Source of the DNA: Rhodopirellula sp. P2
GTDB lineage: Bacteria > Planctomycetota > Planctomycetia > Pirellulales > Pirellulaceae
Direction: 5' to 3'
NCBI RefSeq assembly: GCF_028768465.1
Contig: NZ_CP118225.1
Span: 434,001 to 498,000, forward strand
Length of the DNA stretch: 64,000 nucleotides
Part shown: positions 25,953 through 35,308 of the stretch, one piece after another
Position numbering within the stretch: the first letter of the stretch is position 1
Layout of the letters: every line of letters starts with the position of its first letter
Program-made: the position numbers and the translations under genes
Notes under the pieces: model-generated
What the model saw: only the letters and a program-made list of their open reading frames with translations
Databases searched by the model: none
Told to the model about the DNA's origin: nothing

Positions 25953-28280
25953 TCACTGGGTGAACGGTTCCCCGATCAGTTCGTCCCATTTCAGACGCTG
26001 CTCGGGTGTCAAAATCTCAAGAATTTTCTCGACCGTGAATCGAGTCCCGTCGGAATTCCACATGTCATGCGGTGGCCAGTTGAATCCCGAGGGGCCATTC
26101 ATACCGGGCGGTCCACCAAAGTTTGGTGGTCCATCGTTTGGTGGTCCATTCATTTCAGGAGGGCGACCAAATTCAGGAGGTCTTCCGCCCCGGGAACCTT
26201 TTCCTTCGGGTGACCGCCTGTCTTCGAATCGCTCCCGCATTCCAAACTCAAACCCGCTTGGTCCCTGACCACGACGCCCATTTTCGCGATCACGCGGACC
26301 TCGATCTCGATCGAACCCACCGTGGCGTGTTGGACGCGTTTCCTCAATGATCCGATCGATTTTGGCTCGTTGTTCGCGAGTCAACTCGAGTGCTGCGACG
26401 ACTTCTGCGGACTTGAACGTGAACGGCAACCGCCGCTGGCGAGCGATTTGTTGCAAACGTTCGATCTGCTGCGGGCTCAACTGCTTCTTCAAGAAGGAGT
26501 CAAAGGCATCCAACAGCGATGTCATGTCCGCGTTTTCATCGGTCAAATTCCCTGGATTCTCATTGGCCAATGAATGCCGTTCGGACTGAAGCAACTTGAC
26601 AGCATCGGTGATCGCGTCCGCCTTTTCGCGATCGATCTGCAACTCTTTCTGAACGCTCTCTTCCAAGAGTTGCAACAGCGGCCCGATGTTCTCGAGCAAC
26701 TGAAGTTCTTCGACCATGGCCTCCACGCGGGCGGACGTCATCGCCAATTCACTTTTCAAAGCGGGATCATCGGCGCGCAGTTCTAAGAAGTCCCGATAGA
26801 ACGACAAAGAGGTCTCGAGGAAGGTTCGACGTAGGTCTTGAAGTCCCGCTCGATAAGCCAGTTCGTTTTCACTCAGTTCGCTGAAGGCATCCACCGCAGC
26901 GCGAGCCTGCTGAAAACTCTTCTCTGCCAATTCACGTTGCTGTGTTTCGCGATTGAGCGCCAATTGTGTTTGGTGTTGCTCGCGCCAAACCAACAAAGCC
27001 GTCACCAACAACGCGACCGAGGCGATCAACAGCATCCCAAAGGCAGCGGCCACCAAACCACTGTTGCGGCGACGCCATTTCGCCAATCGCTCAAGTGCCG
27101 TTGGTGGCTTGGCTTGAATGGGCTTGTCGTCCAACCAGCATTGCAAATCATCCGCGAGAGCTTTCATCGTTGCGTACCGTTCGGACGGCTGCTTCGCGAT
27201 CGCTTTGCGAACAATCGTGTCCAACTCGGTGGGCAGATTCGGTGCGATGGAGATCGGAGGCGGTGGTTCCACCTCAATCACCGCATTGAGCAACTCGCGA
27301 AAACCTTCGCCCTGAATGGCGGGTTGCAACGTCAGCAATTCGTAAAGCGTCACGCCAAACGAATACACGTCTGTGCGATGATCCAAGATCATTCGGTTGC
27401 CAGACGCTTGTTCGGGCGAGGCGTACCGCAACGTCCCCATCGGGTCGCCTGTCCGAGTCAGATTGTTTGTGTCGGACTCGATGTGCGCCAAACCAAAATC
27501 GGTGACCCAGACCTTGCCGGCACCATCAATCAACAAGTTCCCCGGTTTGATGTCTCGGTGGATCACACCGTATTGGTGAGCGTGCTCGATTGCGATCGCA
27601 GCGTCATAGGCCATCCGCACCGCCGATTCGTAATACCGCCGTCGTCCTAGCGAAGTGCCCATCGAAGTCGTGTTGTTCGGTCGAGTGGGACCATTCCCCA
27701 CTTCTTCTCGGAATGGCACGGTGTCATCCGTTTTCCCTTGATCCGACTTCTGCCGCATTTCATCGATCACATCCGCCAGCGTGCGTCCCTCAATCATCTG
27801 CATCGCGTAGTAGTGCACACCACGATCGCTACCGACGGCGTAGACGGGCACGATGTTGGTGTGGTGCAGAGCCGCCGCCGCATGAGCTTCGTTACGGAAC
27901 CGCTGCAGACGCACTTCGTCCAAACCGCTGGCGAACGGCAACACCTTGAGAGCCACCTTGCGACCGAGGGAGAGCTGGATGGCCTCGTAGACAACCCCCA
28001 TTCCTCCGCGACCGAGCTCACCGACGATTTGAAAATCACCGATTGGTTTGGCGGTGAATTCGGCATCGGGCCCCACCGCATTCACTGGCGACTCAGAGGG
28101 TGCCCCCACGCCATGTAGCATGGCCAGACCTTCGAGTGCCGGACGCAGTTCGTCTTTGATCGTGGCATGCTCAGCTAGAAACGCATCGATCGAAGGAGCC
28201 TTTCCACTGTCGAGCAAGTGCATGTAATCCTTGACCGCAGCGACCACGCCGTTGTCATTGGTTTCATCGAAAGTGGCCAT
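25953..28280 (-). CDS. Transmembrane Ser/Thr protein kinase with Spy-like extracytoplasmic domain
   Basis: A 775-residue protein. The kinase domain (about 80-390) has the P-loop GRGGMGVVYEA, K112 in VALKVLP, catalytic loop HRDIKPGN with D243, DFG and YASPEQASG. A span near 410-440 (LLIASVALLVTALLVW) follows. The C-terminal half is helical, with segments LSPQQIERLQQIARQRR, LTREQRAKIDRIIEE and LTPEQRLKWDELIGE that resemble Spy/CpxP-type LTxxQ repeats, separated by a Gly/Pro/Arg-rich linker. The ATG at 28280 has GAGGAAAAC directly upstream. The sigma factor gene ends 41 bases upstream, the layout known for planctomycete ECF sigma factors linked to kinases. Confidence 0.9.
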   Translation of the reverse strand: MATFDETNDNGVVAAVKDYMHLLDSGKAPSIDAFLAEHATIKDELRPALEGLAMLHGVGAPSESPVNAVGPDAEFTAKPIGDFQIVGELGRGGMGVVYEAIQLSLGRKVALKVLPFASGLDEVRLQRFRNEAHAAAALHHTNIVPVYAVGSDRGVHYYAMQMIEGRTLADVIDEMRQKSDQGKTDDTVPFREEVGNGPTRPNNTTSMGTSLGRRRYYESAVRMAYDAAIAIEHAHQYGVIHRDIKPGNLLIDGAGKVWVTDFGLAHIESDTNNLTRTGDPMGTLRYASPEQASGNRMILDHRTDVYSFGVTLYELLTLQPAIQGEGFRELLNAVIEVEPPPPISIAPNLPTELDTIVRKAIAKQPSERYATMKALADDLQCWLDDKPIQAKPPTALERLAKWRRRNSGLVAAAFGMLLIASVALLVTALLVWREQHQTQLALNRETQQRELAEKSFQQARAAVDAFSELSENELAYRAGLQDLRRTFLETSLSFYRDFLELRADDPALKSELAMTSARVEAMVEELQLLENIGPLLQLLEESVQKELQIDREKADAITDAVKLLQSERHSLANENPGNLTDENADMTSLLDAFDSFLKKQLSPQQIERLQQIARQRRLPFTFKSAEVVAALELTREQRAKIDRIIEETRPTRHGGFDRDRGPRDRENGRRGQGPSGFEFGMRERFEDRRSPEGKGSRGGRPPEFGRPPEMNGPPNDGPPNFGGPPGMNGPSGFNWPPHDMWNSDGTRFTVEKILEILTPEQRLKWDELIGEPFTQ

Positions 28281-28321
28281 GTTTTCCTCTTCGTTCAGTT
28301 GGTCGTCTGCCGCTCGGCCTC

Positions 28322-28945
28322 TCACGTCATGATCGTTCGCAATTTCGCAAGTCCACGGACCCAGAGTTTTTCAACACTGTCCACGCTCTTCCCCATTCTC
28401 TTCGCAACGTCCGCGAAAGACAGCCCTTCGACATGACGCAGAACGATGACCTCGCGATAATGTTCAGGCAGCGTCTCGAGCGCCTCAGCCAATTGCAGAA
28501 ACGCTTCATTGCGAGCGAAGTGTTGACTCGGTGATGTCACATCCGCGGCGATCTTCGACTGCAAGAACCCCGAAGCATTTGCCAAACTCGCATTCAAATT
28601 CTGCTCCAGTCGCGGGTCGCGTTTTTGTGTCCCCAAGTACTTCCGCAAGTGCATTGCCAAAATGTTCTGCAGGATGCCTCGCAACCACCCCGCGAATTCC
28701 TCCGGCGTTTGGCCGCGAAAATCGGCCATGTTTTCGTGCGCTGCGATGCAAACCTCCTGAGCCAGATCCGACGGGTCCGCTTTGCCTTGCAAGTGATGAT
28801 GCAAACCGGAGCGAGCCAAAAACTTGACGAACTTGCGGTAACTGTCCAGCAATTCCCCCAACGCGTTTTGGTCCCCCGATCGCGCATCGGCAATCAGCTT
28901 GGCAATCCGAGTCTGCGTTTCGTCGGGGTCACGTTGTTCAGTCAT
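28322..28945 (-). CDS. ECF-type RNA polymerase sigma factor, kinase-linked
   Basis: A 207-residue sigma factor. Region 2 is seen in ALGELLDSYRKFVKFLARSG and DPSDLAQEVCIAAHENMADF with WLRGILQNILAMHLRKY; region 4 in LETLPEHYREVIVLRHVEGL and SFADVAKRMGKSVDSVEKLW. This spacing, a degenerate linker of about 60 residues and the KLWVRGLAKLR end match planctomycete sigma factors that are encoded with Ser/Thr kinases rather than anti-sigma factors. No anti-sigma gene is present. Phosphorylation by the downstream kinase is an inference from gene order and known cases. Confidence 0.9.
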   Translation of the reverse strand: MTEQRDPDETQTRIAKLIADARSGDQNALGELLDSYRKFVKFLARSGLHHHLQGKADPSDLAQEVCIAAHENMADFRGQTPEEFAGWLRGILQNILAMHLRKYLGTQKRDPRLEQNLNASLANASGFLQSKIAADVTSPSQHFARNEAFLQLAEALETLPEHYREVIVLRHVEGLSFADVAKRMGKSVDSVEKLWVRGLAKLRTIMT

Positions 28946-29187
28946 GTTGTTCTAAATCAGCGGCACGATTGCATTGGCGCCACTTCGTGACACACCCCAC
29001 CGCACCTTGGAACCAGTTGCGGTTGAACCAGAAAACCGCCACTCAAACACGAAACTTTATCAGAGGTCGCGTCGATGAGGAGTTTCAAAACACCATCGAG
29101 GCGAAATGAACCCTGGCGAGCGTCTTGATCGTGACGGATCGATTCGCCACAGAAAGTCGCAATCGGTCGCCACAAATCGAAGCCGAA

Positions 29188-29661
29188 CTACTCCGACACG
29201 CTTCCGCGAGCGATTTGCAGAATTCGATTCAGCGATTGAAGGTCCTCCGCACTGACGTGCCCCAACAATTCGCGATGCAAATTTTGAATCGGTTCATCCA
29301 ATTGGCTGAGCAAGGCAAGCCCCTCCTCCGTCACACCCACCAAAAAGACTCGACGGTCCTGGCTGGATTGCTTTTTGTGGACCAACTCTCGATGGAGCAA
29401 TTGATCGACCACGCGGGTGATTGCGGGGGCCACCTGGATCATCCGATCGGCGACTTCCAGACAAGGCATGGGTTCTCCATCGCCACGCATGATGCGCATC
29501 GCGTTGTACTGCGACGGCGTCAGCCCATACTTTCGCAGCAGGCGAGCCAGGCGGTTCTCGAGCAGATCGCTGGTGCGAAGAATGCCCAGCATGGCTTCTT
29601 GCTCAAGAGATTCAAAAGGTCCCTTTTTTTTAAGCTCTTCACGTAAAGAGGACGGCGTCAT
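29188..29661 (-). CDS. MarR-family transcription regulator
   Basis: A 157-residue winged-helix protein. The MarR core reads ILRTSDLLENRLARLLRKYG, LTPSQYNAMRIMRGDGEPM, CLEVADRMIQVAPAITRVVD and the wing VHKKQSSQDRRVFLVGVTEEG. The ATG at 29661 is preceded by AAGGA and gives the usual MarR length; a longer frame upstream is not needed. Members repress nearby or distant genes and respond to small phenolic or oxidant ligands. The neighbours are a kinase-sigma cluster and an acetyltransferase, neither an obvious target. The region 29662-29902 upstream holds no gene. Confidence 0.85.
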   Translation of the reverse strand: MTPSSLREELKKKGPFESLEQEAMLGILRTSDLLENRLARLLRKYGLTPSQYNAMRIMRGDGEPMPCLEVADRMIQVAPAITRVVDQLLHRELVHKKQSSQDRRVFLVGVTEEGLALLSQLDEPIQNLHRELLGHVSAEDLQSLNRILQIARGSVSE

Positions 29662-29902
29662 CAATGAATCCTTGGGGCAATCGTCAACAACTGCGCGTAC
29701 CTTCACGGTCCAAGCAGTTGAAATTGTTTCGGTGCCCCCAATGCTTCGTTCGCAAACGACCAAAGCAACTTCAACAACATGGATCATGAATCGGCGTCTT
29801 GCAGCCAAAATGCCAAAGAATCCGCCCCTCGTCCGGCAGAAACGCCTTCCCTCACAAGGTGAAGTTCCAATGGTGCCGACAGTGCGGGAATGGCGGTCGA
29901 TT

Positions 29903-30394
29903 TCACTCCCCCTGGTCAAATCCACCACACCTCCATTCCATCCGGAAGTTGACCAAAAAGACACCTCGACAATTCACTTGCTGTCGCTGCAGCACTTGAA
30001 ATCCCACCGACTCAAAAAACGGTTTTGCGGTCAGACTGGCTTCGGTCAAAACGGTTTCACAATTCAAACGTCGAGCATGCTCGGCCAGTTCTGTCCAAAT
30101 CAACTTGGCAACCCCTTGGCGTTGATGATCCGCCGAGACAAACAGTCGGTCCAAGTGTCCATCGCCGGTCATGTCCGCAAATCCGATCAGCTTTGAATCG
30201 GATTCCACCACCAGGGCAACGCGATTCTGGAATCGGCGGCACCAAGCTTCCAAGTCCAGGGATTCAGGTGCCCAAGCGTCCAACTGTTCTCTGGAATAGT
30301 CGCGACAGTTCACTCGATGCACGGTGTCATGAAAAAGTCGCCAGCATTCAATCCCATCTTCCTCTCGAAACAAACGCAACTTCATTTTGATCAT
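29903..30394 (-). CDS. GNAT N-acetyltransferase
   Basis: A 163-residue protein. Strand-helix motifs of GNAT enzymes are visible: GFADMTGDGHLDRLFVSADHQRQGVAKLIWTEL contains the acetyl-CoA loop (Q-R-Q-G-V-A), and EASLTAKPFFESVGFQVLQRQ the C-terminal beta strand. It begins with ATG overlapping the PhzF stop (ATGA at 30394-30391), so the two genes are translationally coupled. The substrate is unknown. Confidence 0.85.
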   Translation of the reverse strand: MIKMKLRLFREEDGIECWRLFHDTVHRVNCRDYSREQLDAWAPESLDLEAWCRRFQNRVALVVESDSKLIGFADMTGDGHLDRLFVSADHQRQGVAKLIWTELAEHARRLNCETVLTEASLTAKPFFESVGFQVLQRQQVNCRGVFLVNFRMEWRCGGFDQGE

Positions 30395-31230
30395 CCACCC
30401 GCAACCGCCACTTTCAAACGGCCTTCGAGAACGGTCACCGCGCTGCCGGTCAAACGCACACGATCCGCGACGACCTCGCATCGAACCACTCCACCCCGCC
30501 CAGACGCTTGATAACCGACCAAGGTGTTGGTCCCCAATCGCTGGGCCCAATACGGAGCCAAGCAACAATGAGCCGATCCCGTCACCGGGTCCTCCTCAAT
30601 GCCACACCGGGGCGCAAAGAACCGAGAGACAAAATCAAACTCAGCGTCATCCTCTGCCGCAGTCACGATCACACCGCGAGTCGGAACGGCGGTCAACAAT
30701 GAAAAATCGGGTTGCAGATCAACCACCGTCTCACGCGATTCGGTGATCATCAACAGATCAAATGGTGTCCTCAGCACCTCCGCCTTTTGGATTCCCATGG
30801 CCGCCTTCAGTTGCGATTCCAGTTTCGAATCATCCAGTGCTGACAAGGGTGCGGCAGGAAAATCCAGCGTGATTCCCGATGCACTTCGTGAACAAGCAAG
30901 CTCACCGCTCCGGGTTTGAAAACGAATCACGACGTCGTCCTCCACGCGATCTTGTTCCCACAGCACATGCGCTGCCGCGAGCGTCGCGTGGCCACACAGA
31001 TCCACTTCCACACTGGGAGTGAACCATCGCAACTGGTATTCGGCCGGATCGGCCAACGGAACCAGAAACGCCGTTTCCGATAAATTCATCTCGCTGGCGA
31101 GTTGCTGCATCCACTCGTCGCTCGGGTATTCCTGCACGAGGCAGATGGCGGCAGGGTTCCCACCAAAAGGCACGTCGGTGAACGCGTCCACTTGCCAAAT
31201 CAAAGGGTCGTTGTTCGACATGGGATTCAT
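30391..31230 (-). CDS. PhzF-family isomerase-like protein
   Basis: A 279-residue protein with the PhzF/diaminopimelate-epimerase fold: QVDAFTDVPFGGNPAAICLV at the start, LSETAFLVP with the conserved Glu, SVEVDLCGHATLAAAHVL, and CGIEEDPVTGSAHCCLAPYW near the end. Family members isomerise aromatic or amino acid derived compounds. ATG 31230 or 31221 are both plausible starts. The GNAT gene starts inside its stop codon. No phenazine genes are near, so the pathway is unknown. Confidence 0.88.
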   Translation of the reverse strand: MNPMSNNDPLIWQVDAFTDVPFGGNPAAICLVQEYPSDEWMQQLASEMNLSETAFLVPLADPAEYQLRWFTPSVEVDLCGHATLAAAHVLWEQDRVEDDVVIRFQTRSGELACSRSASGITLDFPAAPLSALDDSKLESQLKAAMGIQKAEVLRTPFDLLMITESRETVVDLQPDFSLLTAVPTRGVIVTAAEDDAEFDFVSRFFAPRCGIEEDPVTGSAHCCLAPYWAQRLGTNTLVGYQASGRGGVVRCEVVADRVRLTGSAVTVLEGRLKVAVAGG

Positions 31231-31333
31231 TTTTTGAAGAAGAGAATGCCTGGACACTTTGCACGAGACATTTGGCACCACCAAGGTTCACCGTCACCTA
31301 CGATCGGGCTTCGTGTCCGGTTACGATTCGGTG

Positions 31334-31957
31334 ATGAACCACTCGGAAACCATCATCCGGCGAGTTGCCGACATTGTGAGCCAGCGAATGGCCGACCAAC
31401 AGGCCGGGCATGGATTCGATCACGTCCGCCGCGTCCATCGAACAGCATGCGACATTCAAAAACACATGGGAGGCGATCGTTTCACCATCGAACTGGCGGC
31501 GTTGCTGCATGATGTCGGCGACGCGAAATTTCATGATGGAGTCGAGCGCAGCGCCGAGTTCTCTCGCGAAATACTGGGGGACCTGAAAGTGGATCCCGCG
31601 ACGATCGAGCACGTCGCCCACATCGTCGACAACCTTTCGTTTCGAAAGCATGCAACCGCGGACGAACTTTCCCTGGAAGGCAAAGTCGTCCAGGACGCCG
31701 ATCGGCTCGACGCCCTGGGCGCCATCGGAATCGTGCGCACGATCGAGTACGGAGCAACCGTTGGCCAACCTTTCCACATCGCTGGCAACGACCCCAGCGA
31801 CCTGAACGGTCCGAAGACCGGTGCCGGTCACTTTTATCAAAAACTCTTTCGACTGCGTGACCTACTGCACACCGACCCCGCCCGCCAAATCGCGACGGAC
31901 CGGGAACAGTTCATGAAGACTTTCTTGGCTCAGTTCCTGAGCGAAATGGCCGATTGA
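31334..31957 (+). CDS. HD-domain phosphohydrolase
   Basis: A 207-residue HD-domain protein. The metal ligands appear as HGFDHVRRVHRTA, then ELAALLHDVGDAKFHD and VVQDADRLDALGAIGI, the arrangement of the YedJ/YpgQ group of small phosphohydrolases acting on nucleotides or nucleotide-like metabolites. The ATG at 31334 is preceded by an in-frame GTG; an upstream frame is longer but without domain. It runs divergently from the PhzF gene and ends 13 bases before the RND pump gene, which faces it. Confidence 0.88.
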   Translation: MNHSETIIRRVADIVSQRMADQQAGHGFDHVRRVHRTACDIQKHMGGDRFTIELAALLHDVGDAKFHDGVERSAEFSREILGDLKVDPATIEHVAHIVDNLSFRKHATADELSLEGKVVQDADRLDALGAIGIVRTIEYGATVGQPFHIAGNDPSDLNGPKTGAGHFYQKLFRLRDLLHTDPARQIATDREQFMKTFLAQFLSEMAD

Positions 31958-31969
31958 CCCCCACTCGCA

Positions 31970-34900
31970 TCAGGCACGTTTGACCGGAACGACTCGGAAC
32001 GTTTCAACCAAAATGGCGTAGAAGGCAGGCACGACCAACAAGGTCAACATGGTGGTCAGCAACAGCCCCACGATCATGCACCATGCCAAACCTTCCCACA
32101 GCGGTCCGCCGCTGAGCGCCAAGGGCAATAAACCACCAACCGTTGTCGCGGTGGTGAGGAAGATCGGCAACATGCGTTGCTTGCCCGCGTCGATCAAGCA
32201 ATCACGAAACTCGTCTTTGGTCAGACCAACGATCGGTCCTTCGTCATCTCCAGAGGAGGCTTTGGCTCGCGAACGTTCCGAAATCAAGAGGTCGGCGAAT
32301 TCGACAAAAATGATCGCGGTGTTCAGCACGATGCCAAACAAAGCCAGGATCCCCAATTGCGGCATAAATCCCAGCGATTTGTCAGACAGATACAACCCGA
32401 GCCAAGCCCCCACCAACGCCAGGGGCAACGTGGAAAGTATGAGCAGCGGTTTGGACCACCCGTTGTATTGAAAGATCAAACACAAAACGATCAGCAGGAA
32501 CGAAATCGCAAACGACATCATCATCTGCCCACCGGCCTCGGCACTTTCTTCGTAGGACCCGCCAGGTTCGATCCAATATCCCGTCGGCAAATCCTCCTGC
32601 AACTGCCGCATCTCTTCTGACTTCAACACGCGAGCGACCACATCGTTGCCGGTGACGCCCGGTTCCATTTGCGAGCTGACCTCGATCGTTCGATTCATTT
32701 TCCGACGTTCAATCTTCGCAATTTCAAACGCTGGCTTCAGAACCGCCAAGGACGCCAATGGCACCTTCCCACGATCCCCTTCCACATACGACTCTTGCAG
32801 ACCGCGAACCGATTCGCGTTCGCTGGCTTTCAACCGAAAGTAAACCGGGACCTCGTGGTCGCCTTCGCGAAACGTGGTCAGTTGCAAACCGGAATAGTAG
32901 GAATTCAGCGTCCGAGCAATCTGCGAATTGGTGACCCCCACCAACGACGCACGATCCTGTTCCACTGCAACCTGAATCTGATACCCATCCACTCCCCAGG
33001 AATCCGAAACGTCCCACGTTTCGTGCTGTGCCGTGACGATTTGTTTCAGCTTGTCAGAGGCTTCACGCAACACCGTGGGGTTCGCGAACCCATTGCCGGA
33101 AATTCGAAAGACGAGCGGATCAGCCGGTGGGCCCAGCGCCAATCGGACCGGCACGATGCGGGCCCCCACGATCGGATCGATCCCCAAGGCTTCGTCGCCA
33201 CGCTCCGCGATTTCTCGCACACGTTGGGCGAATTGTTTCGTCACCGACGCATCCGTCGTCCGCACCAAAATCTCCGCGAAGGATCGTGTTTTCGGCTCCG
33301 GGTTCCATCCCAAGTGCCAACGCGACCCACCGCCACCGACCAAAGACCGATACACGCGAAGTGGAGGTTGGGCGAATCCGTTGGCCGCTAGATTTTCAGT
33401 TCCAAGCCGCTGAAGAATCGTTTCAACCTGCTGGGTGACTTGATCGGTTTGTTCAATCGTTGCCGTTTCCGGCAAGATCACCTTGACGGCAAACTGCGTC
33501 CCATCCGCATCCGGAAAAAATTCGGAACTCACTGGCAATGCCAAGATTCCAATCATCAGTCCCAGGGTGGCAAACGCCGTCACCCATTTGAACTGGACGG
33601 CCAAACTGCCCAGCCATCCATACCATCGAAAGGGCAGGTTCTCCTGTTTGCGACTGGACGCGGAGCTTTCGGGGGCTTGATCCGAACCACGTTTTCTTCG
33701 CGGTATCCAACGGGCCAGTCGATTCCATGTCGCCACCACCGGCGAACCTGTTTGATCTGCCTGAGGAGCCCGAATGAACATCCCGGCCAAGACCACACAC
33801 AATGACATCGCCAACAACCAACTGAGTGCAAGCGTGGTCGAAACCGTGACCGGTAGACTGTAGACGTATTCTTTCCCGCCACCTTCCAGGCTCACCAACA
33901 TCGGCACAAACGCAGCCATCGTGGTCAGTGTGCCGACCAACATCGGAATCGCCAGTGTGTTGGCACCATCAATCGCCGCAGGAAACGGATCCATGCCCGC
34001 CATTTGATTGGACCTGGCTTGGTCACACACCTGCACGGCATTGTCGACCAACAGTCCCAGCGAAATGATCATTGCAGCGAGCGAAATTTGTTCGAGTTGA
34101 ACGCCGAACAATGAGATCAAGCCGACGGAGACGACCACCACGATCGGGATGTTCGCAGCCATCACAAACGAGGTGCGGAAACCGACGACCAAGTAGACCA
34201 CCACCACCACAATCAGAACTGCTTCGACAACATTGATGATCACATCGCGGATCTTCTTCGCGACGCTTTCGCTTTGATCCGAAACCGGGGTCACGGCGAT
34301 GTCGGGCGGCAACAATTGTTCCACCTCCGACATTTCCCACACGCGGTGCTTTGCCGCTTCGCAGACATCAATGATGTTCGAACCGGATTTCATGGTGATC
34401 CCCAGCATCACAGCGGGGGTGCTGCCTTTTGCGTCGCCCACGCGGCAGATGTAGTTCGCGGGATCTTCGTAGTCACGCGTGACCGTCAAACCAAGTTCCG
34501 CCAAAGAAACACTGTTGTCGCCTTGACCCGTCCGAACCGTGCTCGCGATTTGTGTGATTTCATCGACGGCGTTGAACTCACCTTCCGTCTTGACCGAAAA
34601 GTGCCCGGAGTCCGTGTCCAGTTCGCCACCGGCTTGAATGATGTTGCGATCATCCGCCAGCGATTCCAGTTGGTTGGTGGTCAGTTCCAACTGGGCCCAA
34701 TTGGCGAGGTCCGTCTCAATAAAAATCGCCTCGGATCGTTGGCCGAACATGTCGACTTTCGCAACCCCCGGCAACAACCGCAAAGCGTCCTGCACATCTT
34801 CCGCGTGCTTTTCTAATTGACGCAGTGTGTAGCGATCCCCAGGACGGATTTCGGGTCGTCCTTTGGACGGTGTTTGATGGATGCCCAACAACAGCACGGA

Positions 34901-35308
34901 GGTGTCACCGAACTCATCGTTGACGATGGGACGGACGTGCTCGGCAGGCATGGGAACCAGATCCACCCGTGCCCGAACCTTGTCCCAGACATTCTGAATG
35001 TCCGCGGGCGGGATGTTGTCTTCCAATTCCACAAACACAGTCGACTGGCCCGTCAACGTGGTCGACCGAGTCAGCTTGACCTCCTCGATGCCGGTCAAGT
35101 TCTGTTCGATCTTATCGGTGACCAGTTCCTCCACCGTCTCAGCAGGTGCTCCCGGCCAAGAGGTTGAGACCACGCAAACACGAATGGTGAATTCCGGATC
35201 TTCCCGTCGCGGGATGGTGACATAGGTGACTGCCCCCCATGCCATGGCCAAAACCGCCAGTGAAAAAACGATGGGACGGTATTTGACCGCCAAGGTTGGC
35301 AAGTTCAT
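31970..35308 (-). CDS. RND efflux transporter, inner-membrane pump
   Basis: A 1112-residue AcrB-like pump with twelve spans. It opens NLPTLAVKYRPIVFSLAVL, has the periplasmic porter pieces (STSWPGAPAETVEELV, LPGVAKVDMFGQRSEAIFIE) and a TM4 motif GLLVDNAVQVCDQ. In AcrB that position has two Asp residues of the proton relay; here it is Asp-Asn, as in some TriC-type pumps. The ATG overlaps the adaptor stop as ATGA, so the pair is cotranscribed adaptor first. No outer membrane TolC gene is adjacent. The substrate is unknown. Confidence 0.92.
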   Translation of the reverse strand: MNLPTLAVKYRPIVFSLAVLAMAWGAVTYVTIPRREDPEFTIRVCVVSTSWPGAPAETVEELVTDKIEQNLTGIEEVKLTRSTTLTGQSTVFVELEDNIPPADIQNVWDKVRARVDLVPMPAEHVRPIVNDEFGDTSVLLLGIHQTPSKGRPEIRPGDRYTLRQLEKHAEDVQDALRLLPGVAKVDMFGQRSEAIFIETDLANWAQLELTTNQLESLADDRNIIQAGGELDTDSGHFSVKTEGEFNAVDEITQIASTVRTGQGDNSVSLAELGLTVTRDYEDPANYICRVGDAKGSTPAVMLGITMKSGSNIIDVCEAAKHRVWEMSEVEQLLPPDIAVTPVSDQSESVAKKIRDVIINVVEAVLIVVVVVYLVVGFRTSFVMAANIPIVVVVSVGLISLFGVQLEQISLAAMIISLGLLVDNAVQVCDQARSNQMAGMDPFPAAIDGANTLAIPMLVGTLTTMAAFVPMLVSLEGGGKEYVYSLPVTVSTTLALSWLLAMSLCVVLAGMFIRAPQADQTGSPVVATWNRLARWIPRRKRGSDQAPESSASSRKQENLPFRWYGWLGSLAVQFKWVTAFATLGLMIGILALPVSSEFFPDADGTQFAVKVILPETATIEQTDQVTQQVETILQRLGTENLAANGFAQPPLRVYRSLVGGGGSRWHLGWNPEPKTRSFAEILVRTTDASVTKQFAQRVREIAERGDEALGIDPIVGARIVPVRLALGPPADPLVFRISGNGFANPTVLREASDKLKQIVTAQHETWDVSDSWGVDGYQIQVAVEQDRASLVGVTNSQIARTLNSYYSGLQLTTFREGDHEVPVYFRLKASERESVRGLQESYVEGDRGKVPLASLAVLKPAFEIAKIERRKMNRTIEVSSQMEPGVTGNDVVARVLKSEEMRQLQEDLPTGYWIEPGGSYEESAEAGGQMMMSFAISFLLIVLCLIFQYNGWSKPLLILSTLPLALVGAWLGLYLSDKSLGFMPQLGILALFGIVLNTAIIFVEFADLLISERSRAKASSGDDEGPIVGLTKDEFRDCLIDAGKQRMLPIFLTTATTVGGLLPLALSGGPLWEGLAWCMIVGLLLTTMLTLLVVPAFYAILVETFRVVPVKRA

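Noticed and set aside
29610-29650. Poly-T tract as a terminator
   Set aside because: It lies inside the MarR coding sequence and encodes three lysines on the minus strand.
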